Assembly: GCF_017086365.1 (NCBI RefSeq)
Contig: NZ_CP070969.1
Coordinates: 3,038,001 to 3,102,000 of the forward strand
Reading direction: 5' to 3'
Source of the DNA: Paenibacillus tianjinensis
GTDB lineage: Bacteria; Bacillota; Bacilli; Paenibacillales; Paenibacillaceae
DNA length: 64,000 nucleotides
A model generated the notes under the pieces. That model saw nothing but the letters and a program-made list of their open reading frames with translations. It was not told the origin of the DNA and made no database searches. A program made the translations under genes and the position numbers. Shown here in pieces: positions 1 through 9,638 of the stretch; position 1 is the stretch's first letter, and each line of letters begins with the position of its first letter.

Positions 1-419
1 CTAGATAAGCGCTGCAACAATAAAGTGTGGGCAAATTGCAAGAATCCGGATACGACCATAAAAAAGAATAGAACATCTTTCCATTCTGATTGAGGAAACA
101 TTTGTATCAGCATAACCCCCATTAATCCGGCCATCATCCCAGACGATGCTCCGTTTAAGAACGCCCCCAAACCCATCAGTCCTCCTATTATGCTTCCAGA
201 AAAGATCCCTAGAAGGACACCTAACACCAAAGATTGAACAGGGCCGGCAATATAGAGGCCGCTCAAAGTACCGCCTCCAAAACCAACAATCATCCCGACT
301 ACCATAGGCGAAACCATTCGAATCGATTCTGTAACTGTCGCCTTAAATCGCAGGATAATGACAAAAGACCAGACCAAAATGAAGATATAAAAAACAACTG
401 CAAGTCCTAAGGATGACAC
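1..419 (-). CDS. Multi-pass membrane protein, cut by left edge
   Basis: The minus-strand frame stays open from a GTG at 417-419 to the window edge (139 codons seen). A clear GGAGGG ribosome site lies just upstream of the GTG, which decides the start. The product is strongly hydrophobic with about four predicted membrane helices, the middle ones rich in Gly and Met (GMIVGFGGG, GLMGLGAF, MMAGLMGVML). I do not recognise the family. It is divergent to the Met-repeat gene at 599 and lies in the copper block, so a role in metal handling is possible but only inferred. The C-terminus is missing because the window ends. Confidence 0.7.
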   Translation of the reverse strand, partial: MSSLGLAVVFYIFILVWSFVIILRFKATVTESIRMVSPMVVGMIVGFGGGTLSGLYIAGPVQSLVLGVLLGIFSGSIIGGLMGLGAFLNGASSGMMAGLMGVMLIQMFPQSEWKDVLFFFMVVSGFLQFAHTLLLQRLS

Positions 420-598
420 TTTAATCCCTCCTTTTAATGTGAGTTTGGTTGAATAAGCTACTTGTAAAGCGTGTCCTCTACCTACAAACAGTGATATGAG
501 AAAGGATTAAAATGTATTCTCCATTAAAAGCCCATAAATGCTACATAAATTCCACAAGGATCTCTTGTACCATGGAGTTACAGGAGGCGAAAAGAAAA

Positions 599-1039
599 AT
601 GAATGCGAAATTATTAACTGGCTTGGGTGCTTTTATATTGACGTTGGGAATCGGTTCCGCAGTATACGCTACAGGAGTTGATTCCGACATCTCCAAAGGG
701 GATGTTTCTTCCAAGCAAGAGGTAGCTCAGCAGGAGACGTATTTTCACCATATGGCGAACATGAACGATACAATGAACGATGAAGTTATGACGGATATGA
801 TGAGCAATACCGATATGTCTGAAATGATGAAGCAGCCAGGCATGGACGAAATGATGAATGGACTTGATATGGAAAAAATGATGGAAGATAAAGACATGAG
901 TGAAATGATGAAAAAACCGGATATGGTGGACATGATGGAAGGTACCACAATGGATGAGATGATGCGGGATTCCAATATGGATGAAATGATGCAAAGAAAC
1001 CATAGGACAGATATCCCTGGGCAGAGCGTAAGTATTTAA
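599..1039 (+). CDS. Exported methionine-rich nonapeptide-repeat protein
   Basis: About 146 residues. The start is ATG 599, because AGGAGG at 582-587 precedes it; ATGs further upstream lack a site. An N-terminal signal sequence (MNAKLLTGLGAFILTLGIGS, then AVYA) predicts export. The rest is acidic and holds eight consecutive nine-residue units of pattern xMxxMMxxx (for example DMSEMMKQP, GMDEMMNGL, DMEKMMEDK, DMVDMMEGT, NMDEMMQRN). Clustered Met-x-x-Met-Met is a known style of Cu(I)/Ag(I) ligand, so a periplasm-side copper buffer is inferred from composition and from the csoR-copZ-copA genes nearby. No enzymatic motif is seen. I know no named family with this exact repeat. Confidence 0.75.
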   Translation: MNAKLLTGLGAFILTLGIGSAVYATGVDSDISKGDVSSKQEVAQQETYFHHMANMNDTMNDEVMTDMMSNTDMSEMMKQPGMDEMMNGLDMEKMMEDKDMSEMMKKPDMVDMMEGTTMDEMMRDSNMDEMMQRNHRTDIPGQSVSI

Positions 1040-1074
1040 TAGACTATATGATTAAAGTTTAAGGAGGTTATTTC

Positions 1075-1317
1075 ATGAGTTGTTGCGGAAACCATAACCA
1101 GCATGACAGTCATAACAATCATCATAAAAAAGGCCCAGCCCATCGTCTGATGATGATGATGTGTTGTATACTTCCGATCGTGCTGTTCGTTATTTTAATC
1201 ATTGCTAATAATGTAAGTGGTTCAACAAGTAATATGCTTGCCTATAGTGTATTGTTGTTATGCCCGCTTTCACATCTCGTACTTATGCCTTTAATGATGC
1301 GAAACAAAAAACACTAA
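1075..1317 (+). CDS. Small Cys/His-rich two-helix membrane protein
   Basis: 80 residues behind a strong AAGGAGG site. The N-terminus is a soluble metal-ligand patch (MSCCGNHNQHDSHNNHHKK), followed by a Met/Cys-rich helix (LMMMMCCILPIVLFVILIIA) and a second hydrophobic segment, ending in basic residues. It resembles small DUF2933-like proteins often found beside copper genes, although I cannot confirm the domain. It lies 35 bases after the Met-repeat gene and is followed by a terminator, so the two are probably cotranscribed. Metal binding at the membrane surface is inferred. Confidence 0.7.
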   Translation: MSCCGNHNQHDSHNNHHKKGPAHRLMMMMCCILPIVLFVILIIANNVSGSTSNMLAYSVLLLCPLSHLVLMPLMMRNKKH

Positions 1318-1375
1318 TTGTACTGCATCAAGTGAGATTTTACCGATTTATTCTGATCAATAACTGTCAGTCTGA

Positions 1376-1417
1376 GAGATCGCGCACTCCTAAGTTGGGG
1401 TGGCGGTCTCCTTTTTT
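1376..1417 (+). terminator. Rho-independent terminator
   Basis: GAGATCGC pairs with GCGGTCTC, and the inner CACTCC with GGGGTG, around a TAAGTT loop. A CTTTTTT tract follows. It closes the Met-repeat/small membrane protein unit. Confidence 0.75.
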
Positions 1418-1470
1418 AACTAGCCTTATTAGAGCTATCTTCATGTGAATAACAAAGGTGGAGGAACGAA

Positions 1471-3147
1471 ATGAAGTTATCCAGCAAACTGATTCTATAT
1501 ATAAGCCTTTTCATTTTAATACTCATCGTTTCCTTCAGTACTTATGCCATCGCGAATATGAATGCCCAGGTTACCCACCTCGCAGAACAAAAGATGGTGT
1601 CTAACACAAAGTTAGCGACTGCACTGCTAGATGTTAAATTTCCCGGAGAATGGACGCTGAAGGATGGGAAGTTGTTTAAAGGCGAGGTCTCTATAGAGGG
1701 AAATCATGACGTTGCTTTGTTCGTTGGAGCATTAACTGGTGATGATATTGTAATTTTTAAAGGCGAGAAGGGTGTAGCTGCATCGTCTAAGGGTAGCCAT
1801 AATATGAACATCACAGAAATAATACTTGAGTCGAACGTAAAATCCATCGTCTTAGGTGGAAAGTCGTATGTAGGTGAAGCGCATGATGGAACTGAAATGG
1901 CGGTCTATGAACCCATTAGATCCTCAGACGGAACTGTAATTGGGGCGTTCCATATTAGTATGGGCAAGGAAATGTATAATCAGGCAATTAGTCGTTTTAA
2001 AGTAAAAATGATTGTATTTACGATGATCGGACTCCTTATCGCTTTATTCCTCACCGCTCTTTTCACAAGAAAATTAACCGCACCCTTAAGACAAGTCACT
2101 ATCATGGCGGAACGAGTTGCATATGGCGATCTTAGTATCACAGATATCCCCGTCACTTCTAAGGATGAGTTGGGTATCCTTTCGAGAGCATTTAATCTAA
2201 TGACTCATAACTTACATACACTAGTGTCTAAGGCTCAGCAGGCCGCGGATGAGGTACATAAAGTTTCTGGTGTTGTTCAAATGCATATCAATGGCGTAGG
2301 AGATTCATCACTTGAGATCGATCGTACCTTGCAATCCATACTCCAAGGTGCATCCAAACAGGTTGAGGGCATGAATCAAAGTATGGAGGCCGTTGAACAT
2401 ATCCAAATTAGCATACAAGAAATCGTTCAAAGGTCATCACAAGTCGCCAGTGCATCGGAAAATATGGTTGTGCATGCGGATCAAGGCAACGATTGGCTTC
2501 TAAGCATCATTTCTGTAATCAACCATTTGAACACATCCATCACACATGTAGCTAGTAAAATACAACAATTATCGGATAGCTCAGGCAGTATCGGGAACAT
2601 TGCGACCGTTATTACCGATTTATCCTCACAGACCCATTTGCTGTCGTTGAATGCTTCCATTGAGGCTGCGCGTGCAGGAGAAGCTGGGAGAGGATTTTCT
2701 GTGGTTGCAGATGAAGTGAAAAAACTAGCTGAGCAGTCTGAAAACTCAGCCCAAGAAATAAGAATACTCATTGAAAAGGTTCAACATATCACCAGTGAAG
2801 CAGCCGAAGGGATGAACACAAGTTTAGCTCAATTAACAGCGGGGAACCAGCACCTAATCTCTGCAGGGAAATCCTTCGAACAGATCATTATCTCCTCTCA
2901 ACATGTAGCTTCTCAGAATCAAAATGTATATCAAGCAACAAGACAAATGTCAACAGATTCTCACTACATTTCTGATTCTGTTGCGGATGTGACTACGATT
3001 GCCGAACACACTTCTTCTCGTATTCAAGGTGTGGTCCAAACTTCGGATATGCAAAGTCAAATGGTTAACCAGATATCAGGGGCTCTTGAAAACATGTCCC
3101 AATCGGTTGACCAATTGCTAAAGTCTATCCGTATCTTCAAACTGTAG
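1471..3147 (+). CDS. Methyl-accepting chemotaxis protein
   Basis: 558 residues, the usual length for a transmembrane chemoreceptor. Order: N-terminal membrane helix (about 7-27), an extracytoplasmic Cache-like sensing domain (about 30-185), second membrane helix (about 187-207), HAMP linker (about 208-260), and a C-terminal signalling domain with the conserved hairpin-tip region ([22 protein letters not shown]... and [16 protein letters not shown], both cut here). It would signal through CheW/CheA to the flagellar motor. RBS GGTGGAGG precedes the ATG. The ligand is unknown; its place between copper genes makes metal taxis a speculation only. It is monocistronic, between two terminators. Confidence 0.93.
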   Translation: MKLSSKLILYISLFILILIVSFSTYAIANMNAQVTHLAEQKMVSNTKLATALLDVKFPGEWTLKDGKLFKGEVSIEGNHDVALFVGALTGDDIVIFKGEKGVAASSKGSHNMNITEIILESNVKSIVLGGKSYVGEAHDGTEMAVYEPIRSSDGTVIGAFHISMGKEMYNQAISRFKVKMIVFTMIGLLIALFLTALFTRKLTAPLRQVTIMAERVAYGDLSITDIPVTSKDELGILSRAFNLMTHNLHTLVSKAQQAADEVHKVSGVVQMHINGVGDSSLEIDRTLQSILQGASKQVEGMNQSMEAVEHIQISIQEIVQRSSQVASASENMVVHADQGNDWLLSIISVINHLNTSITHVASKIQQLSDSSGSIGNIATVITDLSSQTHLLSLNASIEAARAGEAGRGFSVVADEVKKLAEQSENSAQEIRILIEKVQHITSEAAEGMNTSLAQLTAGNQHLISAGKSFEQIIISSQHVASQNQNVYQATRQMSTDSHYISDSVADVTTIAEHTSSRIQGVVQTSDMQSQMVNQISGALENMSQSVDQLLKSIRIFKL

Positions 3148-3193
3148 CATCATGTACGGCCAATCACTAGACTTACCTTAATGATATATAGAA

Positions 3194-3230
3194 CAAGCCC
3201 GTTGATATATACCACGGGCTTGACAGTCTT
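3194..3230 (+). terminator. Probable terminator after chemoreceptor gene
   Basis: Perfect 9-bp stem CAAGCCCGT/ACGGGCTTG with an 11-base loop, followed by a weak T-containing stretch. From here to 3533 I see no gene or clear signal. Confidence 0.55.
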
Positions 3231-3533
3231 TATTTGATGGTGCCGTTCAGGAAGTCAAATTCCTATCCCATTAGAAAGACGATCAAGCGAAGCTTATCAA
3301 TATGAGGCACACTATAATTATCTCAGCTAAAAGCCAATTATCATTTACATGATTTCAAGGGTTTCCGAAGACCGTGACTTCGTCTATCGTGATCAAACTG
3401 AGGATCATTGTGGGCTGTAATTAACCACAGTTTCTGCAAAAATTACAAAAGGCAGAGGTTATATACAGGTGCATAAACAAAGAGGTTAAATGAACAGACT
3501 AAAAAAGGAGATGAAGTACTTCCTAATCCCCTG

Positions 3534-3563
3534 TTTACATACAGTAGGGGGGTATGGTATATT
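3534..3563 (+). promoter_or_regulatory. csoR promoter with CsoR-like operator
   Basis: TTTACA (3534-3539) and TATATT (3558-3563) are 18 bases apart. The spacer holds TACAGTAGGGGGGTATGG, which matches the GC-core/AT-flank style of Bacillus CsoR operators. This suggests that CsoR represses its own promoter. Confidence 0.6.
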
Positions 3564-3583
3564 GATGGTGAGAGGTGAGGCAA

Positions 3584-3901
3584 ATGGAACAATCAGTGGA
3601 ACAGACTGCATCTCATGGACATCATCGAAAAAGTCATCATTCTGATCAAACGAAGGCCAATCTAATGACCCGGTTAAACCGGATTGAGGGTCAAATTCGT
3701 GGGGTTAAAGGGATGATAGAAAAAGATACCTATTGCGATGACGTTCTAAATCAAATTGCGGCGATTCAGTCGGCTCTCAATAGCGTAGGGAAAATGGTTC
3801 TGGAAGGTCATATGAAAAGCTGCGTGATTGAACGAATCCAATCCGGCGAACATGAAGTGATTGATGAGATTCTGGTTACCATGAATAAATTAATGAAATA
3901 A
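3584..3901 (+). CDS. csoR: Copper-sensing transcriptional repressor CsoR
   Basis: All-alpha DUF156-type repressor, about 105 residues. The Cu(I) ligand pattern of CsoR is present: Cys in DTYCDD, His in EGHMKSC, then Cys four residues later, with the spacing 25 and 4 known from Bacillus CsoR. GGTGAGG places the start at ATG 3584; a GTG three codons earlier (3575) is an alternative. An N-terminal His-rich tail (HGHHRKSHH) is longer than in most CsoRs. Binding of Cu(I) releases it from DNA and derepresses copZ and copA, the next two genes. CsoR-like boxes lie in front of itself and of copA. Confidence 0.92.
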   Translation: MEQSVEQTASHGHHRKSHHSDQTKANLMTRLNRIEGQIRGVKGMIEKDTYCDDVLNQIAAIQSALNSVGKMVLEGHMKSCVIERIQSGEHEVIDEILVTMNKLMK

Positions 3902-3925
3902 ACAAACGATATGGAGGAATGAAAG

Positions 3926-4126
3926 ATGAAGAACGAAACATTACATGTAGAAGGAATGTCTTGCGGACATTGTGTAAAAAGTGTTGAAGGAGCCGTTAAA
4001 AACATTGGGGCTGATGCAAAAGTGAACCTGGAGAAAAAGACAGTTGAGGTCGTTTTTGATGAATCTAGTGTATCCTTGGAAGCCATAAAGAATGCCATCG
4101 AAGAGCAAGGTTACGATGTCGTCTAA
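3926..4126 (+). CDS. copZ: Copper chaperone CopZ
   Basis: 66-residue single HMA domain with the GMSCGHC Cu(I) motif (Cys13, Cys16) and the usual beta-alpha-beta-beta-alpha-beta length. It carries Cu(I) in the cytosol to the CopA ATPase encoded next. RBS GGAGG; 24 bases after csoR, so cotranscribed with it. A terminator follows directly, separating it from copA. Confidence 0.93.
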   Translation: MKNETLHVEGMSCGHCVKSVEGAVKNIGADAKVNLEKKTVEVVFDESSVSLEAIKNAIEEQGYDVV

Positions 4127-4136
4127 GTCCGTAAGC

Positions 4137-4164
4137 AGCCATCGTCAAGATGGCTCCTTTTTTT
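4137..4164 (+). terminator. Terminator between copZ and copA
   Basis: AGCCAT/ATGGCT stem with a 7-base loop, then CC and seven Ts. It isolates copA from csoR-copZ, unlike the usual copZA operon. Confidence 0.75.
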
Positions 4165-4174
4165 CAACACAATG

Positions 4175-4189
4175 TACCCCCTGGGGGTA
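4175..4189 (+). promoter_or_regulatory. CsoR-like operator of copA
   Basis: Perfect palindrome TACCCCCTGGGGGTA 17 bases before the copA start. It matches the pattern of CsoR boxes and is close to the spacer motif in the csoR promoter. Confidence 0.65.
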
Positions 4190-4206
4190 TGAGGGAGGGA
4201 TAGATA

Positions 4207-6636
4207 ATGAGTTCAACGATATCTAAAAGTGAGGAGCAAACAACCTTACAGATCACAGGAATGACTTGTGCTGCTTGTGCCAACCGGATCGAGAAAGGAT
4301 TAAGAAAAATGGATGGGGTGACGGAAGCAAATGTGAATTTCGCCTTGGAACGGGCGACTTTGACGTTTGATCCCAAACGTGCAACCATTCCGCAAATGCA
4401 AGAACAGATTGAACATTTAGGCTACGGCACTGTAAAGCAAACCACGGATTTCCAAATCACTGGGATGACATGCGCCGCTTGCGCCAATCGGATTGAAAAG
4501 GGATTAAACAAAATGCCCGGTGTTGTAACGGCGAATGTTAATCTTGCCCTTGAAACAGCCCGGGTCGAGTACGACCCAGCGACTGTTACTTTGGAAGACA
4601 TGCAAAAAAAGGTGGAGCAACTCGGGTATAAGGCCATGCCGAAGGAAGGGCAGCAGGACGCCTCCGCACATAAACAAAAAGAAATCTCTAAACAAAAAAG
4701 ACGGTTTATCATTTCAGCCCTTCTCTCTTTACCATTACTATGGTCCATGATCAGCCACTTCTCGTTCCTATCTTGGATTTGGATGCCTATGATTTTCATG
4801 GACCCTTGGTTCCAACTGATTTTGGCTACACCAGTTCAATTTTATATCGGTGGCCATTTCTATGTTGGTGCGTATAAAGCGCTGCGTAATAAAAGTGCCA
4901 ATATGGACGTTCTGGTAGCCCTCGGGACTTCGGCAGCATACTTCTATAGCCTCTATTTGACGCTCGAATGGGTTCAAGCCGGTGCGGGGGCTCATGGACC
5001 GGAAATGTACTATGAGACCAGCTCTATCTTGATTACACTGGTCATCCTCGGGAAATTGTTCGAGGCTCTTGCCAAAGGAAGAACGTCTGAAGCGATTAAA
5101 ACACTGATGGGTCTTCAAGCCAAGACGGCATTGGTTGTTCGCGATGGACAGGAAATGACTATCCCTGTCGAAGAAGTCGTGGCCGGTGACATCGTAATCG
5201 TAAAACCAGGGGAGAAAATCCCGGTTGACGGCGAGGTGGTGGAGGGGGCTTCTTCCGTAGATGAGGCTATGTTAACTGGAGAAAGCCTGCCGGTTGAGAA
5301 AAGAACGGGAGATCCTGTCATTGGTGCAACGATTAACAAGAACGGAGTACTTCGAATTCAAGCGACCAAAGTCGGAAAAGAAACGGCCCTGGCTCAGATT
5401 ATTAAAGTGGTTGAAGAGGCCCAAGGTTCCAAAGCTCCTATTCAACGTGTAGCAGATGCCATTTCAGGTATATTTGTTCCGATCGTCGTAGCGATCTCGG
5501 TTCTTGCGTTTATCGCTTGGTTTGTTTGGATTACGCCAGGAGAGTTTGCAAACGCACTGGAGATTGCGATTGCGATACTCGTCATTGCTTGTCCTTGTGC
5601 CCTGGGACTTGCGACACCGACTTCCATTATGGCAGGTTCAGGAAGAGCCGCAGAGTCGGGAATCCTGTTTAAAGGCGGTGAACACCTAGAAGCTACCCAC
5701 CGCATTAATACCATCATCTTAGATAAAACCGGAACGGTGACAAAAGGCAAACCGGAACTGACTGACGTCGTGGTTTCCGGCTGGATGGAAACAGATCTGC
5801 TGGCCCTTGTCGGCGCGGCAGAGAAGAACTCCGAGCATCCTCTGGCTGAAGCTATAGTTGCTGGGATTATCGCTAAGGGTATCCAATTGCCGAGAACGGA
5901 CACTTTTGAAGCGATACCTGGGCATGGTATTAAGGCAAATGTGATGGGCAAGGAGGTTCTTGTGGGTACGAGAAAACTCATGGCTCAGTTTCAAGTGTCC
6001 ATCAATCATGCGCAAGATAAGATGGACCAGCTGGAGCAGGCAGGCAAAACAGCCATGCTGATTGCCGTAGATCAGCAGTATGCCGGTATAGTAGCGGTTG
6101 CAGATACCATTAAGGAAACCTCGGCACAGGCTGTTAAACGGCTTAAGGACATGGGGATCGAAGTCATTATGATTACGGGTGATAACCAGCGAACAGCTGA
6201 AGCAATTGCCAAGCAGGTTGGAATTGCTCGTGTATTGGCTGAAGTTCTCCCCGAAGGTAAAGCAGATGAAGTAAAGAAATTGCAGGCTCAAGGGAAAAAA
6301 GTTGCTATGGTTGGAGACGGTATAAACGATGCTCCCGCCCTTGCCATGGCAGATATTGGGATGGCGATGGGAACAGGAACCGATGTAGCGATGGAAGCTG
6401 CTGACGTGACGCTCATGCGAGGAGATCTCAATAGTATCCCGGATGCGATCTATATGAGTCGAAAAACAATGGGGAATATCCGGCAAAACCTGTTCTGGGC
6501 GCTTGCGTATAATTCTATCGGTATCCCGATAGCAGCGATTGGTTTACTTGCACCTTGGGTTGCTGGAGCAGCTATGGCATTAAGTTCGGTTTCCGTGGTT
6601 CTGAATGCGCTTCGGTTGCAGCGTGTTAAATTGTAA
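4207..6636 (+). CDS. copA: Cu(I)-exporting P1B-type ATPase CopA
   Basis: 809 residues, the normal length for a two-HMA CopA. Two N-terminal HMA domains each carry GMTCAAC (Cys21/Cys24 and Cys89/Cys92). The membrane region follows, with the CPC ion-binding motif at about residues 462-464, the phosphorylation motif DKTGT (Asp about 506), an HP motif (SEHPLAEA), TGDN, and GDGINDAP. It pumps Cu(I) out of the cytosol using ATP, receiving it from CopZ. RBS GGGAGGGA; its own CsoR-like operator lies just upstream. Nothing is damaged. Confidence 0.96.
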   Translation: MSSTISKSEEQTTLQITGMTCAACANRIEKGLRKMDGVTEANVNFALERATLTFDPKRATIPQMQEQIEHLGYGTVKQTTDFQITGMTCAACANRIEKGLNKMPGVVTANVNLALETARVEYDPATVTLEDMQKKVEQLGYKAMPKEGQQDASAHKQKEISKQKRRFIISALLSLPLLWSMISHFSFLSWIWMPMIFMDPWFQLILATPVQFYIGGHFYVGAYKALRNKSANMDVLVALGTSAAYFYSLYLTLEWVQAGAGAHGPEMYYETSSILITLVILGKLFEALAKGRTSEAIKTLMGLQAKTALVVRDGQEMTIPVEEVVAGDIVIVKPGEKIPVDGEVVEGASSVDEAMLTGESLPVEKRTGDPVIGATINKNGVLRIQATKVGKETALAQIIKVVEEAQGSKAPIQRVADAISGIFVPIVVAISVLAFIAWFVWITPGEFANALEIAIAILVIACPCALGLATPTSIMAGSGRAAESGILFKGGEHLEATHRINTIILDKTGTVTKGKPELTDVVVSGWMETDLLALVGAAEKNSEHPLAEAIVAGIIAKGIQLPRTDTFEAIPGHGIKANVMGKEVLVGTRKLMAQFQVSINHAQDKMDQLEQAGKTAMLIAVDQQYAGIVAVADTIKETSAQAVKRLKDMGIEVIMITGDNQRTAEAIAKQVGIARVLAEVLPEGKADEVKKLQAQGKKVAMVGDGINDAPALAMADIGMAMGTGTDVAMEAADVTLMRGDLNSIPDAIYMSRKTMGNIRQNLFWALAYNSIGIPIAAIGLLAPWVAGAAMALSSVSVVLNALRLQRVKL

Positions 6637-6654
6637 ACTTATTGTATTAATAAT

Positions 6655-6726
6655 GGGGAGAAAGAGAAGAAGGGTATAATCCAATCATGGATCATGCCAT
6701 TTCAATCGTCTCCCCTTATCATTTTT
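6655..6726 (+). terminator. Possible terminator after copA
   Basis: GGGGAGA pairs with TCTCCCC across a long, partly paired loop, followed by TTATCATTTTT. The long loop makes this weak. Confidence 0.4.
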
Positions 6727-7551
6727 AACAACTACAATTTGTGGTTGTAATGTGGTGTGATCTATCTAACTAAGGAGTAAGTACGTTTGAATTTTCATTG
6801 GAGCACTATTTCAAAACGAAAGTCCGGTTGTTTACGCAAACATACCCGATGGAGACCCATGATATTTAGCGAGTGTCCTTTGAAAAAAATTAATCGAACG
6901 GTTTTTCTACGGGTTCAACAGCTTACGAGGAATATGGCAGTACCCCTCGGATTACGTTAGGATTACCCTTCTGAGATCGAAATCAAATCACTTTTGAGTT
7001 TAATGAGAGGCCAATCCCAGTTTCCCTCTTTCTGAGATAATTCCCGTTGAGGCGGCCCAAGGTTAACTGTACGGCATACGGGGAAAAGTGCTAGTTGTCA
7101 ATGAGCACATCCCATATGTTGCCGGCCGATACTGAGGTCTGCGGTCAGAAACCACTATACATAAATTAGAATAACGAGGCATGACGCTGTTTGTCGTGCA
7201 TAGCATTCATAAAGTAAATTTCAATCAGGGGATCATTCGCTCTGTAAGCTAATAAGCTGTCTTTACTAATTCATCGTTATCTGCGATTCTAACACCTTTT
7301 AGGAATATCTTTAGCAGCTTACAGATAAGATTTTAAGCTACTCCCCCCTAGATGGCTCAGTTTCATAGTAAGTCAAAGGTAATGCTTAGATTCGTTAATC
7401 TGAGTACGTATAACTCTGGTCCATAGAGCAATTCAATTGCATTATTAGAAAGCGAAGTCTCCTGACATGTACGTGTATATATTTGCGTCTTTATTTAGAT
7501 AATAACTAACGATCAAACAACATTCAAATAATGAAAAGAGAGGGAATGAAA
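6727..7551. other. Non-coding stretch, possible gene debris
   Basis: No intact frame. At 7078-7168 (+) a short frame reads GKVLVVNEHIPYVAGRY, stop, GLRSETTIHKLE. It looks like former coding sequence, but I cannot name it. The rest shows nothing I can support apart from the ribosome site of the next gene. Confidence 0.3.
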
Positions 7552-7902
7552 ATGTTACTTGCCAACTCCGCTACTCCAAAGCACTATACGCATTGTATTG
7601 AAGCCTGCCTAAAATGTGCACAGGCTTGCGAAGAATGTTTTTCAGCATGCCTAAAAGAGACTGATGTTCAAGCAAGAACCTCAATGATCAAGATGCTGAA
7701 CGATTGCGCAGAAATCTGCCTTCAGGCAGCTCAATTAATGAGCAGAGACAGTATGTTTGCGAAGGCAAGTTGCGAGCTGTGTGCCATGGTTTGCGAAGCA
7801 TGCGCCAAAGATTGTGAAGCGTTTAAAGATGCCCATTGTCAAGAATGCGCAAAATTCTGCCGCGAATGTGCAGAAGCTTGCCGGCAGATGGCAAGAGCGT
7901 AA
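7552..7902 (+). CDS. Four-helix-bundle copper storage protein (Csp3-like)
   Basis: About 116 residues with 18 cysteines spaced mainly as CxxC and CxxxC along four helices (HCIEACLKCAQACEECFSAC ... CELCAMVCEACAKDC ... CQECAKFCRECAEAC). This is the hallmark of Csp proteins, which fill a four-helix bundle with thiolate-bound Cu(I). There is no signal peptide, so it is the cytosolic Csp3 type. AGAGGGA at 7539-7545 best fits ATG 7552; ATGs at 7531 and 7546 are alternatives. It stands alone, followed by a terminator, about 0.9 kb after copA, and fits a copper-buffering role beside the CsoR regulon. Confidence 0.9.
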   Translation: MLLANSATPKHYTHCIEACLKCAQACEECFSACLKETDVQARTSMIKMLNDCAEICLQAAQLMSRDSMFAKASCELCAMVCEACAKDCEAFKDAHCQECAKFCRECAEACRQMARA

Positions 7903-7921
7903 CGAGTGCAATGAAACATCG

Positions 7922-7961
7922 AGCAGGAGTATCTCGAATTCAAGAGATACCCTGCTTTTTT
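7922..7961 (+). terminator. Rho-independent terminator
   Basis: AGCAGG-A-GTATCTC pairs with GAGATAC-CCTGCT, followed by TTTTTT. It ends the copper storage gene. Confidence 0.8.
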
Positions 7962-8138
7962 AGGTTAGGTGTATTGGTGTGCATCGGATTTTATTTAAGC
8001 AGTTGGAGGGTGTTTTCTCCCTTATGAGCAAAATCACACACAAAACTCAAATAAAGAACACGAATCTTACATATTAATCTCTTAAAATAAAGTCAATCAA
8101 AGATTACACATTTAAGAATTCAGAGGAGGAATAAGGCA

Positions 8139-8324
8139 ATGGCATGGTCATGGAATCGGGTATATATAGTGCCGTTAAGTATAGGATCGGTTTTGTTTGG
8201 GGAAAAGACAGTGAATAAAGTAATCTCTAAACAAATAGAAACGGATTGGACCATTCACGCAGACTATTTCGAGGCAGCGGTACAGAATGAACAATTAAAA
8301 CGAGAACTTTCCAGCTTACGCTAA
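8139..8324 (+). CDS. Small protein of unknown function
   Basis: 61 residues (MAWSWNRVYIVPLSIGSVLF...), with a strong GAGGAGG site before the ATG and a terminator right after, so it is probably a real gene. It has one short hydrophobic N-terminal stretch and a charged helical C-terminus (QNEQLKRELSSLR). I recognise no family; it might be a small membrane-anchored helical protein. It is convergent with the nuclease-like gene downstream. Confidence 0.55.
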   Translation: MAWSWNRVYIVPLSIGSVLFGEKTVNKVISKQIETDWTIHADYFEAAVQNEQLKRELSSLR

Positions 8325-8346
8325 GTTTTATAAAATGATCATTATG

Positions 8347-8378
8347 AAAAAAGGAACTGATCCCATCAGTTCCTTTTT
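8347..8378. terminator. Bidirectional terminator
   Basis: AAGGAACTGAT/ATCAGTTCCTT with loop CCC, an A tract on the left and a T tract on the right. It serves both convergent genes. Confidence 0.85.
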
Positions 8379-8381
8379 GCT

Positions 8382-9638
8382 TTAACAAGTACAGATGTTC
8401 GAAATGGCGTCGAGCGCTTCAACCGATTTTCCGTATTTGCACATGGCGTTACAGTCGTTTCGTAAATCCGAAAAACGAATGTATGAGATAGGGCCGCACT
8501 GCGTTTGTTGCAAAGAAGGACGAAGCAGTTGTGCACGCACTTCTTTTTCCCGTTTATCCGGGCAAATCAGATACAACCTGGACGTTGCATTTCCTACGGA
8601 TAATGATAAGTCATGCAGCCTGAGAATGCCGGAGTAGATGGAGGTGCTCTTTTCAACTTCAAATCCCGATACAATCTCATTATGTTCATTGAGCCAAAGA
8701 ACATCGATAAAAGCGATTGTATCCGCAATAGATTTAGGGAGATCCATGGCTGGAAATACAGAAAGAGAATACCGCCCTAGAGGCTCGTCCTGCCATTGTC
8801 TCTGATGATCGTTCTGGGCGATCCAGACGTTGTACCCAAAGGACCGTCCCAGTCTCGCCAAATACAGCTGCATTTCGGAATGTTCACTTTCTTCGTTAGT
8901 ATCATTCAGCACCTCCAGATGCCGCTTATACCGCCCCTTTTCCCGTTTCTTTTCCTCCTCTTGAAGAAACGCCTCAGCATTCCCGCTAACAATCAAGCGC
9001 CCGGTGCCTATTTCAAACAATAAGCCGGAAATGGCGCCCAGGTCCTTGGATAAGGATGAGCGGTAAGCCGTGTTGATGTCCATCAATGTCTCGCGCATCT
9101 CCAAGTAAGCCGGCCAGGAGCCGAGCTTTATCTTACGATCCAGCAGGGAGTTAAACCCATTCACGATGGCTGTGTTGAACGGGGGGAAAAGTGTAGGATG
9201 CAAAAAATACAAGATATTAGCTACCGCAGGACCAAGGCCTTTGATATGGTATTGATCCAGTTTCACAATCTCGGTCAACAATTGTTTTTCGTCAGAGGCT
9301 TGTAACACGGCCTTCAAAAAACGGCCAAAAGCCAGCTGGTTCTCTTCATTTTCATAAATGTCGGGAATACGCAGTTTAGGTTTCCAGTAAAACGCGTGTG
9401 CAGCACCTTCAAAAACTTGTTTTTGTTCACAAATCGCCGCAAGAACATCCTCCAGTGGAGAGCCCTCAAAGTCGTTTCCAAAAACTCGTGCCTCAATCGC
9501 TTTTATAACATCGTTCACACCGGTTTTAATGGTCCGAAAAGCCTTTAACCGATCGCTGTTGTTTAAAAACCAGGTGTGGTATACCGATTCCTGATCAGTT
9601 TTATAATCCAAAATAAGCTGCTGTAACTCTCGGTTCAT
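8382..9638 (-). CDS. Putative HhH / PD-(D/E)XK nuclease-like protein
   Basis: 418 residues, no close family recalled. Residues about 131-150 ([18 protein letters not shown]) look like a helix-hairpin-helix element. A charged linker follows at about 224-250. The C-terminal part has a pattern typical of PD-(D/E)XK nucleases: a leading acidic helix ([16 protein letters not shown], about 254-269), Asp312 in FIDVLWLN, and FEVEKS (Glu327/Glu329-Lys330). A restriction-type or DNA-processing role is therefore inferred, not shown. No methyltransferase neighbours it. Single gene on the minus strand, ended by the shared terminator. Confidence 0.6.
   Translation of the reverse strand: MNRELQQLILDYKTDQESVYHTWFLNNSDRLKAFRTIKTGVNDVIKAIEARVFGNDFEGSPLEDVLAAICEQKQVFEGAAHAFYWKPKLRIPDIYENEENQLAFGRFLKAVLQASDEKQLLTEIVKLDQYHIKGLGPAVANILYFLHPTLFPPFNTAIVNGFNSLLDRKIKLGSWPAYLEMRETLMDINTAYRSSLSKDLGAISGLLFEIGTGRLIVSGNAEAFLQEEEKKREKGRYKRHLEVLNDTNEESEHSEMQLYLARLGRSFGYNVWIAQNDHQRQWQDEPLGRYSLSVFPAMDLPKSIADTIAFIDVLWLNEHNEIVSGFEVEKSTSIYSGILRLHDLSLSVGNATSRLYLICPDKREKEVRAQLLRPSLQQTQCGPISYIRFSDLRNDCNAMCKYGKSVEALDAISNICTC

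Noticed and set aside
614..1003. Long minus-strand His/Ile-rich frames opposite the Met-repeat gene
   Set aside because: They mirror ATG-rich repeats (CAT = His) and have no ribosome site; shadow of the real gene.
5719..6486. 255-codon minus-strand frame inside copA
   Set aside because: Antisense to the conserved ATPase domain, no start signal, no family resemblance.
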